A stretch of DNA of 27,868 bases from the IMG/VR virus record IMGVR_UViG_3300032287_003461, positions 1-27,868 of that record, one strand, 5' to 3'. Within the stretch, counting starts at the first letter, position 1, and the number at the start of each line of letters is the position of its first letter. This document shows positions 12,981 to 21,900 of this stretch, piece after piece. The stretch comes from a virus. A program made the translations under genes and the position numbers. A model generated the notes under the pieces. The model was not told the DNA's origin. It made no database searches and saw nothing but the letters and a program-made list of their open reading frames with translations.

Positions 12981-14084
12981 ATGCCTAATTTTAATAATAT
13001 AGCAAACAATATAACATCTTCAGAAGAAATAGCTAAAAAAGCATCTGAAAAAGAAGCTGCTAGACTTGCCAAAAAATCAGAAGCTCTTAAAGAAAAAGCA
13101 GCGAAAAAAGCAGAAGCTCTTAAAAAAGAAGCAATTAAAAAAGCAGAAGCAGAAGCAAAAAAAGTAGAAGCAGCTAAAGAAAAAGCTAAAAAAGAAGCTG
13201 AAAAATTAAAAAAAATAGCTAAAGATCCTAGTAGTCTTGTTACTGCAGAAAAGATTAAAGATGTTAAAAAACAAATCCTAGCTTTATTAGTACCAATACT
13301 TTTACAATTTGTTAGAACATTAAATTTTGGTGACATATTAATTAAGCGTATAACAATCCAAACTAAAAAACAACTAAAAAATAAAGGTTCATTAGTAGTT
13401 AGTAATGGTTCTTTTAGTTTTACTCCTAGTAAAAAAGGTGATTGGAATGTATATAAGAAAAATTTTGACACTAAAGTAAATAATATTAAACAAACAATAT
13501 TATCATTACAAAAAATATTATCTCTATTAACTAATATATTAAATGTATTAAATTTAGCATTATCTGCTTATCAAATGATTTTAATTCTTATGATAGCTAA
13601 ATTAAAATCAACTCAAGCAAAAATAATAGCGGATTTATCATCACCATCACCTTCTAAACCAGCTGCTGGAGTTGAATTAGCGCAATTAAGCGATAAGATA
13701 TTAAAAATGCAAAAATTAAAAGATGATATTGATGTATATAAATTAATGATAACTTCTATTTTAATGTTTGTAAATATATTCACAATGGCTTTAAATAAAC
13801 TAAAAGCTAAATTAGACAAACTTAAATTTATACTTAACACCTTAGATGACCAATCATCAGAAACTATAACTAATGTTACAACATCATCACCATCACCATC
13901 TACTAATGAATATACTAATAGTGCTGGTAAATCCTACATACTAACATTAATGACATACCCTAACAGATCTAAACAATATCAGGCATTAGACGCATTTAGT
14001 AAAATGAAAGTTACACAAACTGCGCCTAGTTTAATTAAAACACCTGAACAATTACTTGAAGAAATTAAACAAATACTAGGATAA
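12981..14084 (+). CDS. Ala/Lys/Glu coiled-coil protein with hydrophobic helices, 367 aa
   Basis: Residues about 15-82 are an almost pure Ala/Lys/Glu helix, a long single alpha-helix or coiled coil. Hydrophobic helices follow at about 98-113, 172-207 and 243-262. A Ser/Pro-rich linker occurs twice (SSPSPS near 210-215 and again near 295-303). The C-terminus is compact and polar. The mix suggests a tail-tube-lumen, tape-measure-like or membrane-interacting hub component injected or assembled with the baseplate, but no family is recognised. It starts one base after the spike-like gene's stop and ends before a late-promoter-like motif. The Lys/Ala run creates a long spurious frame on the other strand. 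Confidence 0.72.
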   Translation: MPNFNNIANNITSSEEIAKKASEKEAARLAKKSEALKEKAAKKAEALKKEAIKKAEAEAKKVEAAKEKAKKEAEKLKKIAKDPSSLVTAEKIKDVKKQILALLVPILLQFVRTLNFGDILIKRITIQTKKQLKNKGSLVVSNGSFSFTPSKKGDWNVYKKNFDTKVNNIKQTILSLQKILSLLTNILNVLNLALSAYQMILILMIAKLKSTQAKIIADLSSPSPSKPAAGVELAQLSDKILKMQKLKDDIDVYKLMITSILMFVNIFTMALNKLKAKLDKLKFILNTLDDQSSETITNVTTSSPSPSTNEYTNSAGKSYILTLMTYPNRSKQYQALDAFSKMKVTQTAPSLIKTPEQLLEEIKQILG

Positions 14085-14088
14085 TAAA

Positions 14089-14100
14089 ATATTTATAAAC
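14089..14100 (+). promoter_or_regulatory. Late-promoter-like motif, copy before the 154-aa gene
   Basis: ATATTTATAAAC directly abuts the ATG at 14101. A T4-like start point would fall at or just inside the start codon, so the transcript would be leaderless. Alternatively this copy is a translation or processing element. Confidence 0.4.
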
Positions 14101-14565
14101 ATGAAAGCGGATACATTCGTAAAATTATTAAGAAAAGTTGTACGTGAAGAAGTACAAGCTGTTGTAAGGGAAGAGCTAGGATTATTATTAGAGACACCAG
14201 CATCTAAACCGGTAGTGGCAGAGTCCAAAAAACCGGCTGTTAAAAATTCCATGGTCGAGTCAATACGACCTGCCAAACCTACACAGCCTTCAAAACCTAT
14301 GAGTTTTTCTAACAATGATGTTTTGAACCAAATTTTAAATGAAACAGCAAACTCAGGTGAGTGGAGAACAGTAGCTGATATGAAAGCTGAAAATGCTATG
14401 GGCTTCAGCGGGAACTCATATGGAAATGAACCTATGGTAGTAGAAAGCGTGGACCAAATGTTTGCTAATACAAGACCAGCAGGTAGTGTTGAGTCTGCTA
14501 GAATTGATGTTGTGCCTGACTTTACCGGATTAATGAGTAAAATGAAAGAACAAGGACAAATCTAA
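14101..14565 (+). CDS. Hypothetical structural/assembly protein upstream of gp25, 154 aa
   Basis: The N-terminal 30 residues form an amphipathic, charged helix (KLLRKVVREEVQAVVREEL) like a small coiled-coil oligomerisation element. A Pro/Lys/Ser-rich disordered linker follows (about 34-65), then a polar part, then a short conserved-looking end (VVPDFTGLMSKMKEQ). Similar proteins with a REEVxxxxREEL opening are known to me near baseplate genes in marine T4-like phages. The stop overlaps the start of the gp25 homologue (TAATG). No catalytic motif is seen. Confidence 0.7.
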   Translation: MKADTFVKLLRKVVREEVQAVVREELGLLLETPASKPVVAESKKPAVKNSMVESIRPAKPTQPSKPMSFSNNDVLNQILNETANSGEWRTVADMKAENAMGFSGNSYGNEPMVVESVDQMFANTRPAGSVESARIDVVPDFTGLMSKMKEQGQI

Positions 14566-14987
14566 TGCTAAAAAGACCTACATATACACTAAACCCACAA
14601 GACGTCGGACAAAAACGAGGTATCGGAATTAATGTCCTTTTTAATAATGGTAATAATGTTTTTAATCAAACATTTACTACTAAAGAACAAGTTAAATCTA
14701 ATTTAATTAATTATATATTAACTAATAAAGGTGAACGCTTTTATGATCCAACATTTGGTGGAGATTTAAGAGCATCATTATTTGAACCTGATTCAGATTT
14801 TGATAGTATAACAGTTAGATTAGAACAAGAAATATATGCTTATGTACCTAATATTGCTATTAGTAATATAGGGATTAAAAAATATTCAGATGAAAATCTA
14901 GTAAACTTAATAATAGATTATTCAATAAACAATCAAGATGATAATTTAGTGATAAATGTTTCAACAACCGACTTAACTAAACAATAA
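14565..14987 (+). CDS. Baseplate wedge protein, gp25/GPW family
   Basis: This 140-aa protein shows the gp25/GPW layout: a beta N-terminus, then the characteristic segment VKSNLINYILTNKGERFYDP (about 43-62) with FGGDLRASLFEP behind it, a helix, and a beta C-terminus. This matches the family's LLxTxxGERxxxPxFG core. gp25 joins wedge to sheath and primes sheath assembly in contractile tails. Its length is close to that of T4 gp25 (about 130 residues). It overlaps both its neighbours at TAATG junctions, directly before the gp6-type wedge gene, which is the classical order in contractile-tail operons. Confidence 0.93.
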   Translation: MLKRPTYTLNPQDVGQKRGIGINVLFNNGNNVFNQTFTTKEQVKSNLINYILTNKGERFYDPTFGGDLRASLFEPDSDFDSITVRLEQEIYAYVPNIAISNIGIKKYSDENLVNLIIDYSINNQDDNLVINVSTTDLTKQ

Positions 14988-16870
14988 TGGCGAACCAACC
15001 AGATATAAAATATTTCGATAAAGACTTTAGTACTCTAAAGCAAAATTTAATTAACTATGCTAAAACGTATTTCCAAAATAGCTATATGGACTTTAGTCCA
15101 TCTGCTCCTGGTAACATGTTTATCGAAATGGCTGCATATGTAGGTGATGTTTTATCATTTTATACTGATACTCAGTTACAAGAAACATTATTATTATACG
15201 CTCAAGAGAGAAAAAATATTATTGCTTTAGCATATGCTTTAGGTTACAGACCTAAAATAACTACAACATCATCTGTTATGTTAGATGCATATCAAATTGT
15301 ACCTTCAGATGTGAGTAATGGATTTATTCCTGATTATAGATACGTTTTAAAGGTTGAAAGTAACTCAACTATTAAATCAATATCAAGACCGGATATTACA
15401 TTTTTAACTCAAGATATAATTGATTTTGGGTTTTCTTCATCGTTTGATCCCACAGTAGTAACAATATATCAATACTATACTAGTGGTCCTTATAATAGTC
15501 AACCTTCATATTATTTGCTTAAAAAACAAATAGAAGCAGTATCAGGACAAATCAAGTCAACATCATTTACTTTTGGCAATCCAGAACAATTTCCTGTTGC
15601 TACTATAACTGATACTAATATTATTCAAGTATTAGGTGTGACTGATAGTGATAATAATCAATGGTATGAAGTACCTTATTTAGCTCAAGATACAGTATTT
15701 GATGAATCATTAAATCTACCAGTAAACGAACCTAATTATTATACTCAAGATGATAATGCTCGTTTCTTATTACGTTTGAAAAAAGTACAAAAACGTTTCG
15801 CTACTCGTTTTGATGATGATAATAACTTAAAATTAGAATTTGGTAGTGGTGTCATATCAGTACCTGATGAAACAATTATTCCAAATCCTGACAATGTAGG
15901 TATAGGTTTAGTAGATGGTGTTAGTAAATTAACTATGGCTTATGACCCATCTAACTTCCAATATACAAACGAATATGGTTCTGCACCTGCTAATACTACA
16001 CTAACAGTAACTTATTTAGTAGGTGGCGGTACTGAAGCTAACCTACCATCAGATGATATTGGTTTAAATGATAATGTTAACACTTCTATTAATACTTATA
16101 ATTTAAATTCATCATTAGTAACAACAGTACAAGATTCACTTAGATTTAATAATCCTTCTCCTTCATCTGGAGGTGGACCTGGTGAAACAACTGAACAAAT
16201 TCGTTTACAAGCGTTAGCTAATTTCCCAACTCAAAATAGAAATGTTACCAAAGCTGACTATTTAGTTCGTGCTTTATCATTACCTGCTAAATATGGTTAT
16301 ATAAGCAAAGCTTATGTAGCGCAAGATTATTTAGTATCAAAAGATACTGACCGACAAAATTTCTTAAATACTAATCCATTATCTCTTTCTATTTATGTTT
16401 TATCAACAGATATAAACAGTAAAATGGTAAAAGCATCAGATGTTATAAAACAAAATCTAAAAACATACTTATCATATAATAAAATGATGAGTGATGCTGT
16501 TATTATTAAAGATGCTTATTACGCTAATATTAAAATTAGCTTTGACATAACTGTATTACCTGCTTATAACTCACAAGATGTATTAACTAAATGTATTAAT
16601 GCTCTAAAAGATTATTTCAATATAGCTAAATGGCAAATTAACCAACCAATAATATATTCAGATATTTACAATTTATTAGGTACTATTAAAGGTGTACAAT
16701 CAGTAATTAAAGTAAATATTATAAACCTAACAGGCGGACAATATTCTGCATACAGTTATGATATCCAAGCAGCTACAAAACAAGGTGTTGTTTATCCATC
16801 TCTAGATCCAATGATTTTTGAAGTAAGATACCCTGACTCTGATATTTATGGCCGTATTGTAACATACTAA
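14987..16870 (+). CDS. Baseplate wedge protein, gp6/baseplate-J family
   Basis: The 627-aa protein opens with the gp6-type N-terminus: PDIKYFDKDFSTLKQNLINY, then DFSPSAPGNMFIEMAAYVGD (about 36-55) and the helix around LLLYAQERKNIIALAYALGY. The middle is beta-rich, and the segment NRNVTKADYLVRALSLP (about 418-434) is the second family signature. Its length matches T4 gp6 (about 660). gp6 forms the ring that ties wedges together around the hub. It is translationally coupled to gp25. Confidence 0.93.
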   Translation: MANQPDIKYFDKDFSTLKQNLINYAKTYFQNSYMDFSPSAPGNMFIEMAAYVGDVLSFYTDTQLQETLLLYAQERKNIIALAYALGYRPKITTTSSVMLDAYQIVPSDVSNGFIPDYRYVLKVESNSTIKSISRPDITFLTQDIIDFGFSSSFDPTVVTIYQYYTSGPYNSQPSYYLLKKQIEAVSGQIKSTSFTFGNPEQFPVATITDTNIIQVLGVTDSDNNQWYEVPYLAQDTVFDESLNLPVNEPNYYTQDDNARFLLRLKKVQKRFATRFDDDNNLKLEFGSGVISVPDETIIPNPDNVGIGLVDGVSKLTMAYDPSNFQYTNEYGSAPANTTLTVTYLVGGGTEANLPSDDIGLNDNVNTSINTYNLNSSLVTTVQDSLRFNNPSPSSGGGPGETTEQIRLQALANFPTQNRNVTKADYLVRALSLPAKYGYISKAYVAQDYLVSKDTDRQNFLNTNPLSLSIYVLSTDINSKMVKASDVIKQNLKTYLSYNKMMSDAVIIKDAYYANIKISFDITVLPAYNSQDVLTKCINALKDYFNIAKWQINQPIIYSDIYNLLGTIKGVQSVIKVNIINLTGGQYSAYSYDIQAATKQGVVYPSLDPMIFEVRYPDSDIYGRIVTY

Positions 16871-16880
16871 AAATTAAACT

Positions 16881-17480
16881 ATGGACTTAAACAAATTAAA
16901 AGGACATGTTCCTGACAAAGTAATTAACCAAATTCCTGGAGTAATGGATAAATTCCAAATCAATACTCCACTACGTTTAGCTCATTTCTTAGCTCAATGT
17001 GGTCATGAATCAGGTGGATTCCGTTTAACTAAAGAAAATTTAAACTATAGTGCTAAAGGTTTAGCAGGTACATTTAAAAAATATTTCCCAACAGAAGCTG
17101 CTGCCGCATCATATGCTAGACAACCTGAAAAAATTGCCAATAAAGTATATGGTAATAGAATGGGTAATGGTCCTGAAGCATCAGGTGACGGTGCTAAATT
17201 CTGTGGTCGTGGTTACATTCAATTAACAGGTAAAGATAACTATACAGCATTTGGTAAATCTATTAATGAAGACTTAACAAAAGATCCAACATCAGTAGCA
17301 GACAAATATGCATTATTATCAGCTGCTTGGTTCTTTAACAAGAATGGTTTACATAAGATGGCTGATGAAGGTGCTACTGACGCAGTTGTAACTAAAATTA
17401 CAAAACGTGTTAATGGTGGTACTATTGGTTTAGCAGATCGTATTAAACACTTCAAAGAATACCATCACTTACTAGCTTAA
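16881..17480 (+). CDS. GH19 family endolysin (chitinase-like muramidase)
   Basis: This 199-aa protein is a single catalytic domain of glycoside hydrolase family 19. AQCGHESGGF (38-47) holds the catalytic Glu (E43), and TKENLNYSAKGLAGTF (50-65) gives the second acidic residue (E52). CGRGYIQLTGKDNY (108-121) is the family's substrate-binding signature, and TKRVNGG appears near the C-terminus. Phage GH19 enzymes act on peptidoglycan and release progeny. There is no signal peptide or binding domain. It sits ten bases after the gp6 gene, inside the baseplate cluster and without a recognisable holin beside it. It is distinct from the hub lysozyme. Confidence 0.92.
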   Translation: MDLNKLKGHVPDKVINQIPGVMDKFQINTPLRLAHFLAQCGHESGGFRLTKENLNYSAKGLAGTFKKYFPTEAAAASYARQPEKIANKVYGNRMGNGPEASGDGAKFCGRGYIQLTGKDNYTAFGKSINEDLTKDPTSVADKYALLSAAWFFNKNGLHKMADEGATDAVVTKITKRVNGGTIGLADRIKHFKEYHHLLA

Positions 17481-17496
17481 TCTCTATAAACATTCC

Positions 17497-17508
17497 ATAT
17501 TTATACTA
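17497..17508 (+). promoter_or_regulatory. Late-promoter-like motif before the DNRLRE-like structural gene
   Basis: ATATTTATACTA stands 20 bases upstream of the ATG at 17526 (counted from TATTTATA). It lies in a 45-base gap after the endolysin stop. Confidence 0.5.
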
Positions 17509-17525
17509 GAATAATACTAATATAA

Positions 17526-18638
17526 ATGGGTGTTTACAAAATATTTCCGTCACAGGATACAACAATCTATACAGATTACAATACTCTGAACGCAGGGTTA
17601 GACTCTATTTTAGATTTATCTAAAAATCAATCTAGTCTTTACACATCATCTGCTACTAGCCGAGCGTTAATTAAATTTGATAATGCTGATATAGCTGACG
17701 CTGTATCAAAATCCGGCACCAACTTTACAGCTTCACTTAAGTTATATAACGCTAATGTGGAGGGTATTCCAACTACTTTTAACATTGAAATTCATCCATT
17801 ATATGAAAGCTGGGATATGGGCACAGGACGTTTCGGAAATATTCCAGAATCAAATGATGGGGCTAGTTGGAAATATAGAAGCGCTAATGAAAAAAACGCT
17901 TGGGTTATTACTACATTACCTACAGGTGTTACTTCATCTTATTTTGTTGTTAATGGAGGAGGAGCAGCTTATTACACCTCTTCAGTAACTCAATCGTTTG
18001 ATTATTTTTCAACAAAAGATATTAATGCTGATGTAACTAGATTTGTTGGGTGGTGGACAGGAAGCGTTATTAACAATAACGGATTCATCATCATGAATAG
18101 TACAGCTCTATCCCCAAATGGTACAGGCTCATTTGAATTCGATCCAAATTACAGATATACATTTAATTTCTTCTCTAGAGATACTAACACTATTTACCCT
18201 CCATGTTTGGAGTTTAAATGGAATGATAGTACATTCAACACGGGTTCAGCGGTAACTATACCTAATGAAGAAATAAATATAGCTATTGCTAATAATAAAA
18301 ATTCATTTTATGATACTGAATATGTGAAGTTTAGAGTATACGCTAGAGAGAAATATCCCGCTAGAGTTTACTCACAGACATCATTATATCCTTATAATAA
18401 AATTTTACCTACTGCTTCATACTACTCAATTATAGATTTAAATACAAATCTAAAAATAGTTGATTTTGACACTTCAGCTACTAAATTAAGTGCTGATGCA
18501 ACAAGTAGTTATTTCAGAATGTATATGAATGGATTAGAACCTGATCGTTATTATAAAATACAAATTAAGTCCATCATTGATGGTGGTACTTATATTTTTG
18601 ATGATGATTATTATTTTAAAGTATTACAAACAGTTTAA
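17526..18638 (+). CDS. Baseplate/tail structural protein with DNRLRE-like beta domain, 370 aa
   Basis: The N-terminal 215 residues follow the DNRLRE/collagen-adhesin-like pattern: FPSQDTTIYTDYNTLNAG (7-24), a strand ending RALIKFDNADIADAV, and later DINADVTRFVGWWTG followed by NNNGFIIMNS. In other proteins such beta-sandwich domains bind surface polymers. The C-terminal 130 residues are beta-rich and end with a YYKIQIKSI pattern. It is probably a late structural component of the baseplate, perhaps exposed. It lies between the endolysin gene and a 1631-aa baseplate/tail giant, two bases before the next gene. Domain identity is by pattern only. Confidence 0.72.
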   Translation: MGVYKIFPSQDTTIYTDYNTLNAGLDSILDLSKNQSSLYTSSATSRALIKFDNADIADAVSKSGTNFTASLKLYNANVEGIPTTFNIEIHPLYESWDMGTGRFGNIPESNDGASWKYRSANEKNAWVITTLPTGVTSSYFVVNGGGAAYYTSSVTQSFDYFSTKDINADVTRFVGWWTGSVINNNGFIIMNSTALSPNGTGSFEFDPNYRYTFNFFSRDTNTIYPPCLEFKWNDSTFNTGSAVTIPNEEINIAIANNKNSFYDTEYVKFRVYAREKYPARVYSQTSLYPYNKILPTASYYSIIDLNTNLKIVDFDTSATKLSADATSSYFRMYMNGLEPDRYYKIQIKSIIDGGTYIFDDDYYFKVLQTV

Positions 18639-18640
18639 TA

Positions 18641-18991
18641 ATGGCTGAACAAGTAACAATAAAAAAAACTATTTACTCATTAGATCAGTTTAATAATACT
18701 GTTGATACTCAATTTTCACAGTTAGTAAATAACTCAAAACCTGAACCTATAAAACCAGATACAACAGTAGCTGAGTTTTTCGATCAATATAGCCTTTTAT
18801 TTTATCAAATACCTCTATCAGGTTCAGATGAAACACATTTAGGATTAGCAACTAGGAGTTTAGAACATTTAGATCTATCATTAGAAAATTTACAAATAGA
18901 AATTGACTATCTAAGAAAAGAAAATATTGAATTAAAAAATCAAATTGTTCAAATAACAAATATTGATCCAGGAACATTAGACTTAATATAA
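18641..18991 (+). CDS. Hypothetical baseplate-associated protein, 116 aa
   Basis: Residues 40-70 include VAEFFDQYSLLFYQIPLSG, and residues about 82-112 form a coiled coil (LENLQIEIDYLRKENIELKN). A similar small protein with FFDxYxxLFxxIP and a C-terminal coiled coil precedes giant tail proteins in marine T4-like phages, to my recollection. It lies two bases after the DNRLRE-like gene and one base before the giant, so all three are probably made together and may form one subassembly. No enzyme motif is seen. Confidence 0.72.
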   Translation: MAEQVTIKKTIYSLDQFNNTVDTQFSQLVNNSKPEPIKPDTTVAEFFDQYSLLFYQIPLSGSDETHLGLATRSLEHLDLSLENLQIEIDYLRKENIELKNQIVQITNIDPGTLDLI

Positions 18992-18992
18992 T

Positions 18993-21900
18993 ATGCCAAA
19001 TACTGTTACTAACATATCTTCAACAAGTAATATCCTATCAGGATCTATTTCTAACTTAGTGGCGTCTAAAGAAATGGTTAGAAACTTTAATGCTTCTACT
19101 GATTATGTAGAAATGTCAGTTTTAAATCCTATTGGAACTCTTCTTTTAAACATTCCAGATTTTAAAGGATATACAATCCCTGTTATAGGTCCTCAAAAAG
19201 TAGGAGATATTAGTGTACAAGAATTATCATTTAATCCTGTAACAGATTTAAGTAATTTAGGTTTAAATAATGGAGAATTTATTGTTCAATATAATATATT
19301 AGAACCACAAATTGTTCGTAGTAATAACAAACCATTCTTTATTAAAGAAATTTCTGCTAATAGAACAGAAATTAGATTATCTACTAACACAATTAACACC
19401 GCTACTTTACAATCCAATTTCTTTGATTTTCAATTAAATTTCCAAGCGAATACTTATTTCAAAGAATTTTATATAAATTTAGGACGTAATGTCTTATTAC
19501 CAGGTATTAATGCTGCTCTTGATTTAGGTCCATCTACACAAACAGTAAACCCTACTACAGGAGAAGTTACATCAACTTTATCAGGTACACCTACAGTATT
19601 AGTTAAATTATTAAATCCACTTCCACTAAGTATTAAAGTTAATACTTTAGTTAGTATTGTTGATTTACTTTCAAACCCACAAATATTCAATGTTAAGGTA
19701 TCTCCAGAACCAATACCTGTAGTTTATCCTTCATTACGTGGACCTAACTTTGATTTAGATTTAGATCAATTAAGAGTAGGACCTACCCCATATTATAATT
19801 TTACTCAAGTAACTAGTTTCCAAGGTACATTCGCTCCTCAATTGCAGCAATTACTTGGTCATTTAAGTGCTTCTAACTTCCATGTTAATGTAGATTACAC
19901 TAACTATGAAGATTTTGTTCATTATTCAAGTGCTGCTCGCCGTTTAGATGGATTTCAATATAAATTAACTAATATTGAACTTTATACTTCTTCAAGTGCA
20001 TCAGCAGCTCAAAGCACTTCTCCATCAGCTCCAGCTGATGCCGCATCATTTCAGGGTAAAATAAATTCTGTAATTCAGAGTTTTGATGGATATGAACAAT
20101 ATTTGTATTATAACTCAGGTTCATATACATACCCAAAACAAAATTCTACTAAACCATACATAAATTATTCAGTTACATCTTCTCAAGCTATAACTTGGTA
20201 TAGTAGTAGTTACACATCAGCTTCATTATATGATGATAATAACCAAAATTATTTATTATATACCTTACCAGGATATATAAATGAAAATACTGATAATGAA
20301 TTAGCATTTAAATTTGTAGCAACTGTTGGACAAATGTTTGATGACATTTGGATTCATATTAAAGCTATAACTGATTTATATAAAGCAAAAAATGCTTTAG
20401 ATCAAGGTATATCTAAAGATATAGTATATTTTGCTCTACAATCAATGGGTATTAATGTATACACAGACCAAGATGGTAAGGATGTATTTCAATATCTATA
20501 TGGTGTTAATGCTGATGGTACATTCAAACCACAAGTTGCTTCATATCAAACATTAATTAGTGCTTCTAACTATCAACTATCAGGAAAAGATCAGCAAGAA
20601 GGAATTTATAAACGTTTATATCATAACTTACCTTTATTATTAAAATCTAAAGGTACAAATCGTTTTGTACAATATTTAAATACTATATTCGGTATTCCAT
20701 CTACAATAATGGGGTCATTAGAATACGGAGGTGTAGATAAAGTAACATCTTCATTTGAATATGAATATGATAGATTTAATTATGCTCTACAAACATCAGG
20801 TTCAAGTAATGTAAGTATTCCTTGGACTTATGTTTCACAAAGTAAAACAAGAACAACATTCTCAGATATAGTGCCAGATGGTATTGAATTTAGATTCAAA
20901 GCGTCACCATCCTATGCTACTACTCAATCATTATTTTATAGTGGTTCTAATCTTAAGTTAGATGTATTATACGCTAATACAGGTTCTAGTAACTCTATTT
21001 ATGTTAATACTATAGGTAATTTTGGTTATTTCCAATTTAAATTAGGTACAACTGTAGTTACTTCATCAACAATACCTATATTTACAACAGGTTCAGATGG
21101 TGATACTAGCTGGTATAATGTATTAGTACAAAGACGTACTCCTAATTTAAGAATAGGACAAACAAGTACTTCTCAAACATATGATGTTTATATAAAAAAT
21201 AATGTTTGGGGAGCTGTAGGACACGTAGCAAGTGCTAGTTTAACAACTGCATTTCCTGCTTCTAACTCATTATGGTACACTCAAGGTGCTATGACTTTTG
21301 GAGGTGGTTCTTTTCCATTTAGTGGTTCAATTCAAGAGGTAAGATTATGGTCTTATAAATTAAATGAAGATGTATTTAACTCACATGTATTAAATCCTGA
21401 ATCAATTGAAGGTAATACTTATACTTCATCATTCTCAGATTTAGTAGCTAGATGGCCACTAGGAAATAACTTATACACATACAACCATACTTTAACTTCA
21501 AGTGTTGCTTCAGTAGCTCCTGATCAAAATATTCAAGCGTTTACTGCTTCATTTGCTAGTTTTCCAAATAAAAATAATTACACTTCATTTACTGAAACAT
21601 ATTATGCTGATGTTGCTAACTCAGGATATGCTAGTCCAGTAACTGATAAGATCAGAATTGTAAGTGGAAGCACATACGGTACTCAATTATTACCTAATAA
21701 GAGTATTGTCACACCAGATCTAATTCCTATAACTAAAGATATACATTTATTAGATGCAAGTTTATCTCCTCAAGATGAGATAGACAGGGCTATTATAGCA
21801 GCATTCGGTTCATCTTATAGTATAGATGATATTATTGGTAATCCTGCTACAGGATCATATTATGAATTACAACCAATTCAAAACGAATTCTTTAAGAAAT

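Noticed and set aside
12968-13471. A 167-codon open frame on the minus strand
   Set aside because: It is the antisense of the Ala/Lys/Glu-rich coiled-coil coding region, whose codon composition rarely makes stops on the other strand. All other genes are on the + strand and the plus-strand gene fits its neighbours without gaps.
17755-17988. A 77-codon plus-strand frame inside the 370-aa structural gene
   Set aside because: It is out of frame within a gene with recognisable domain pattern and has no independent start context.
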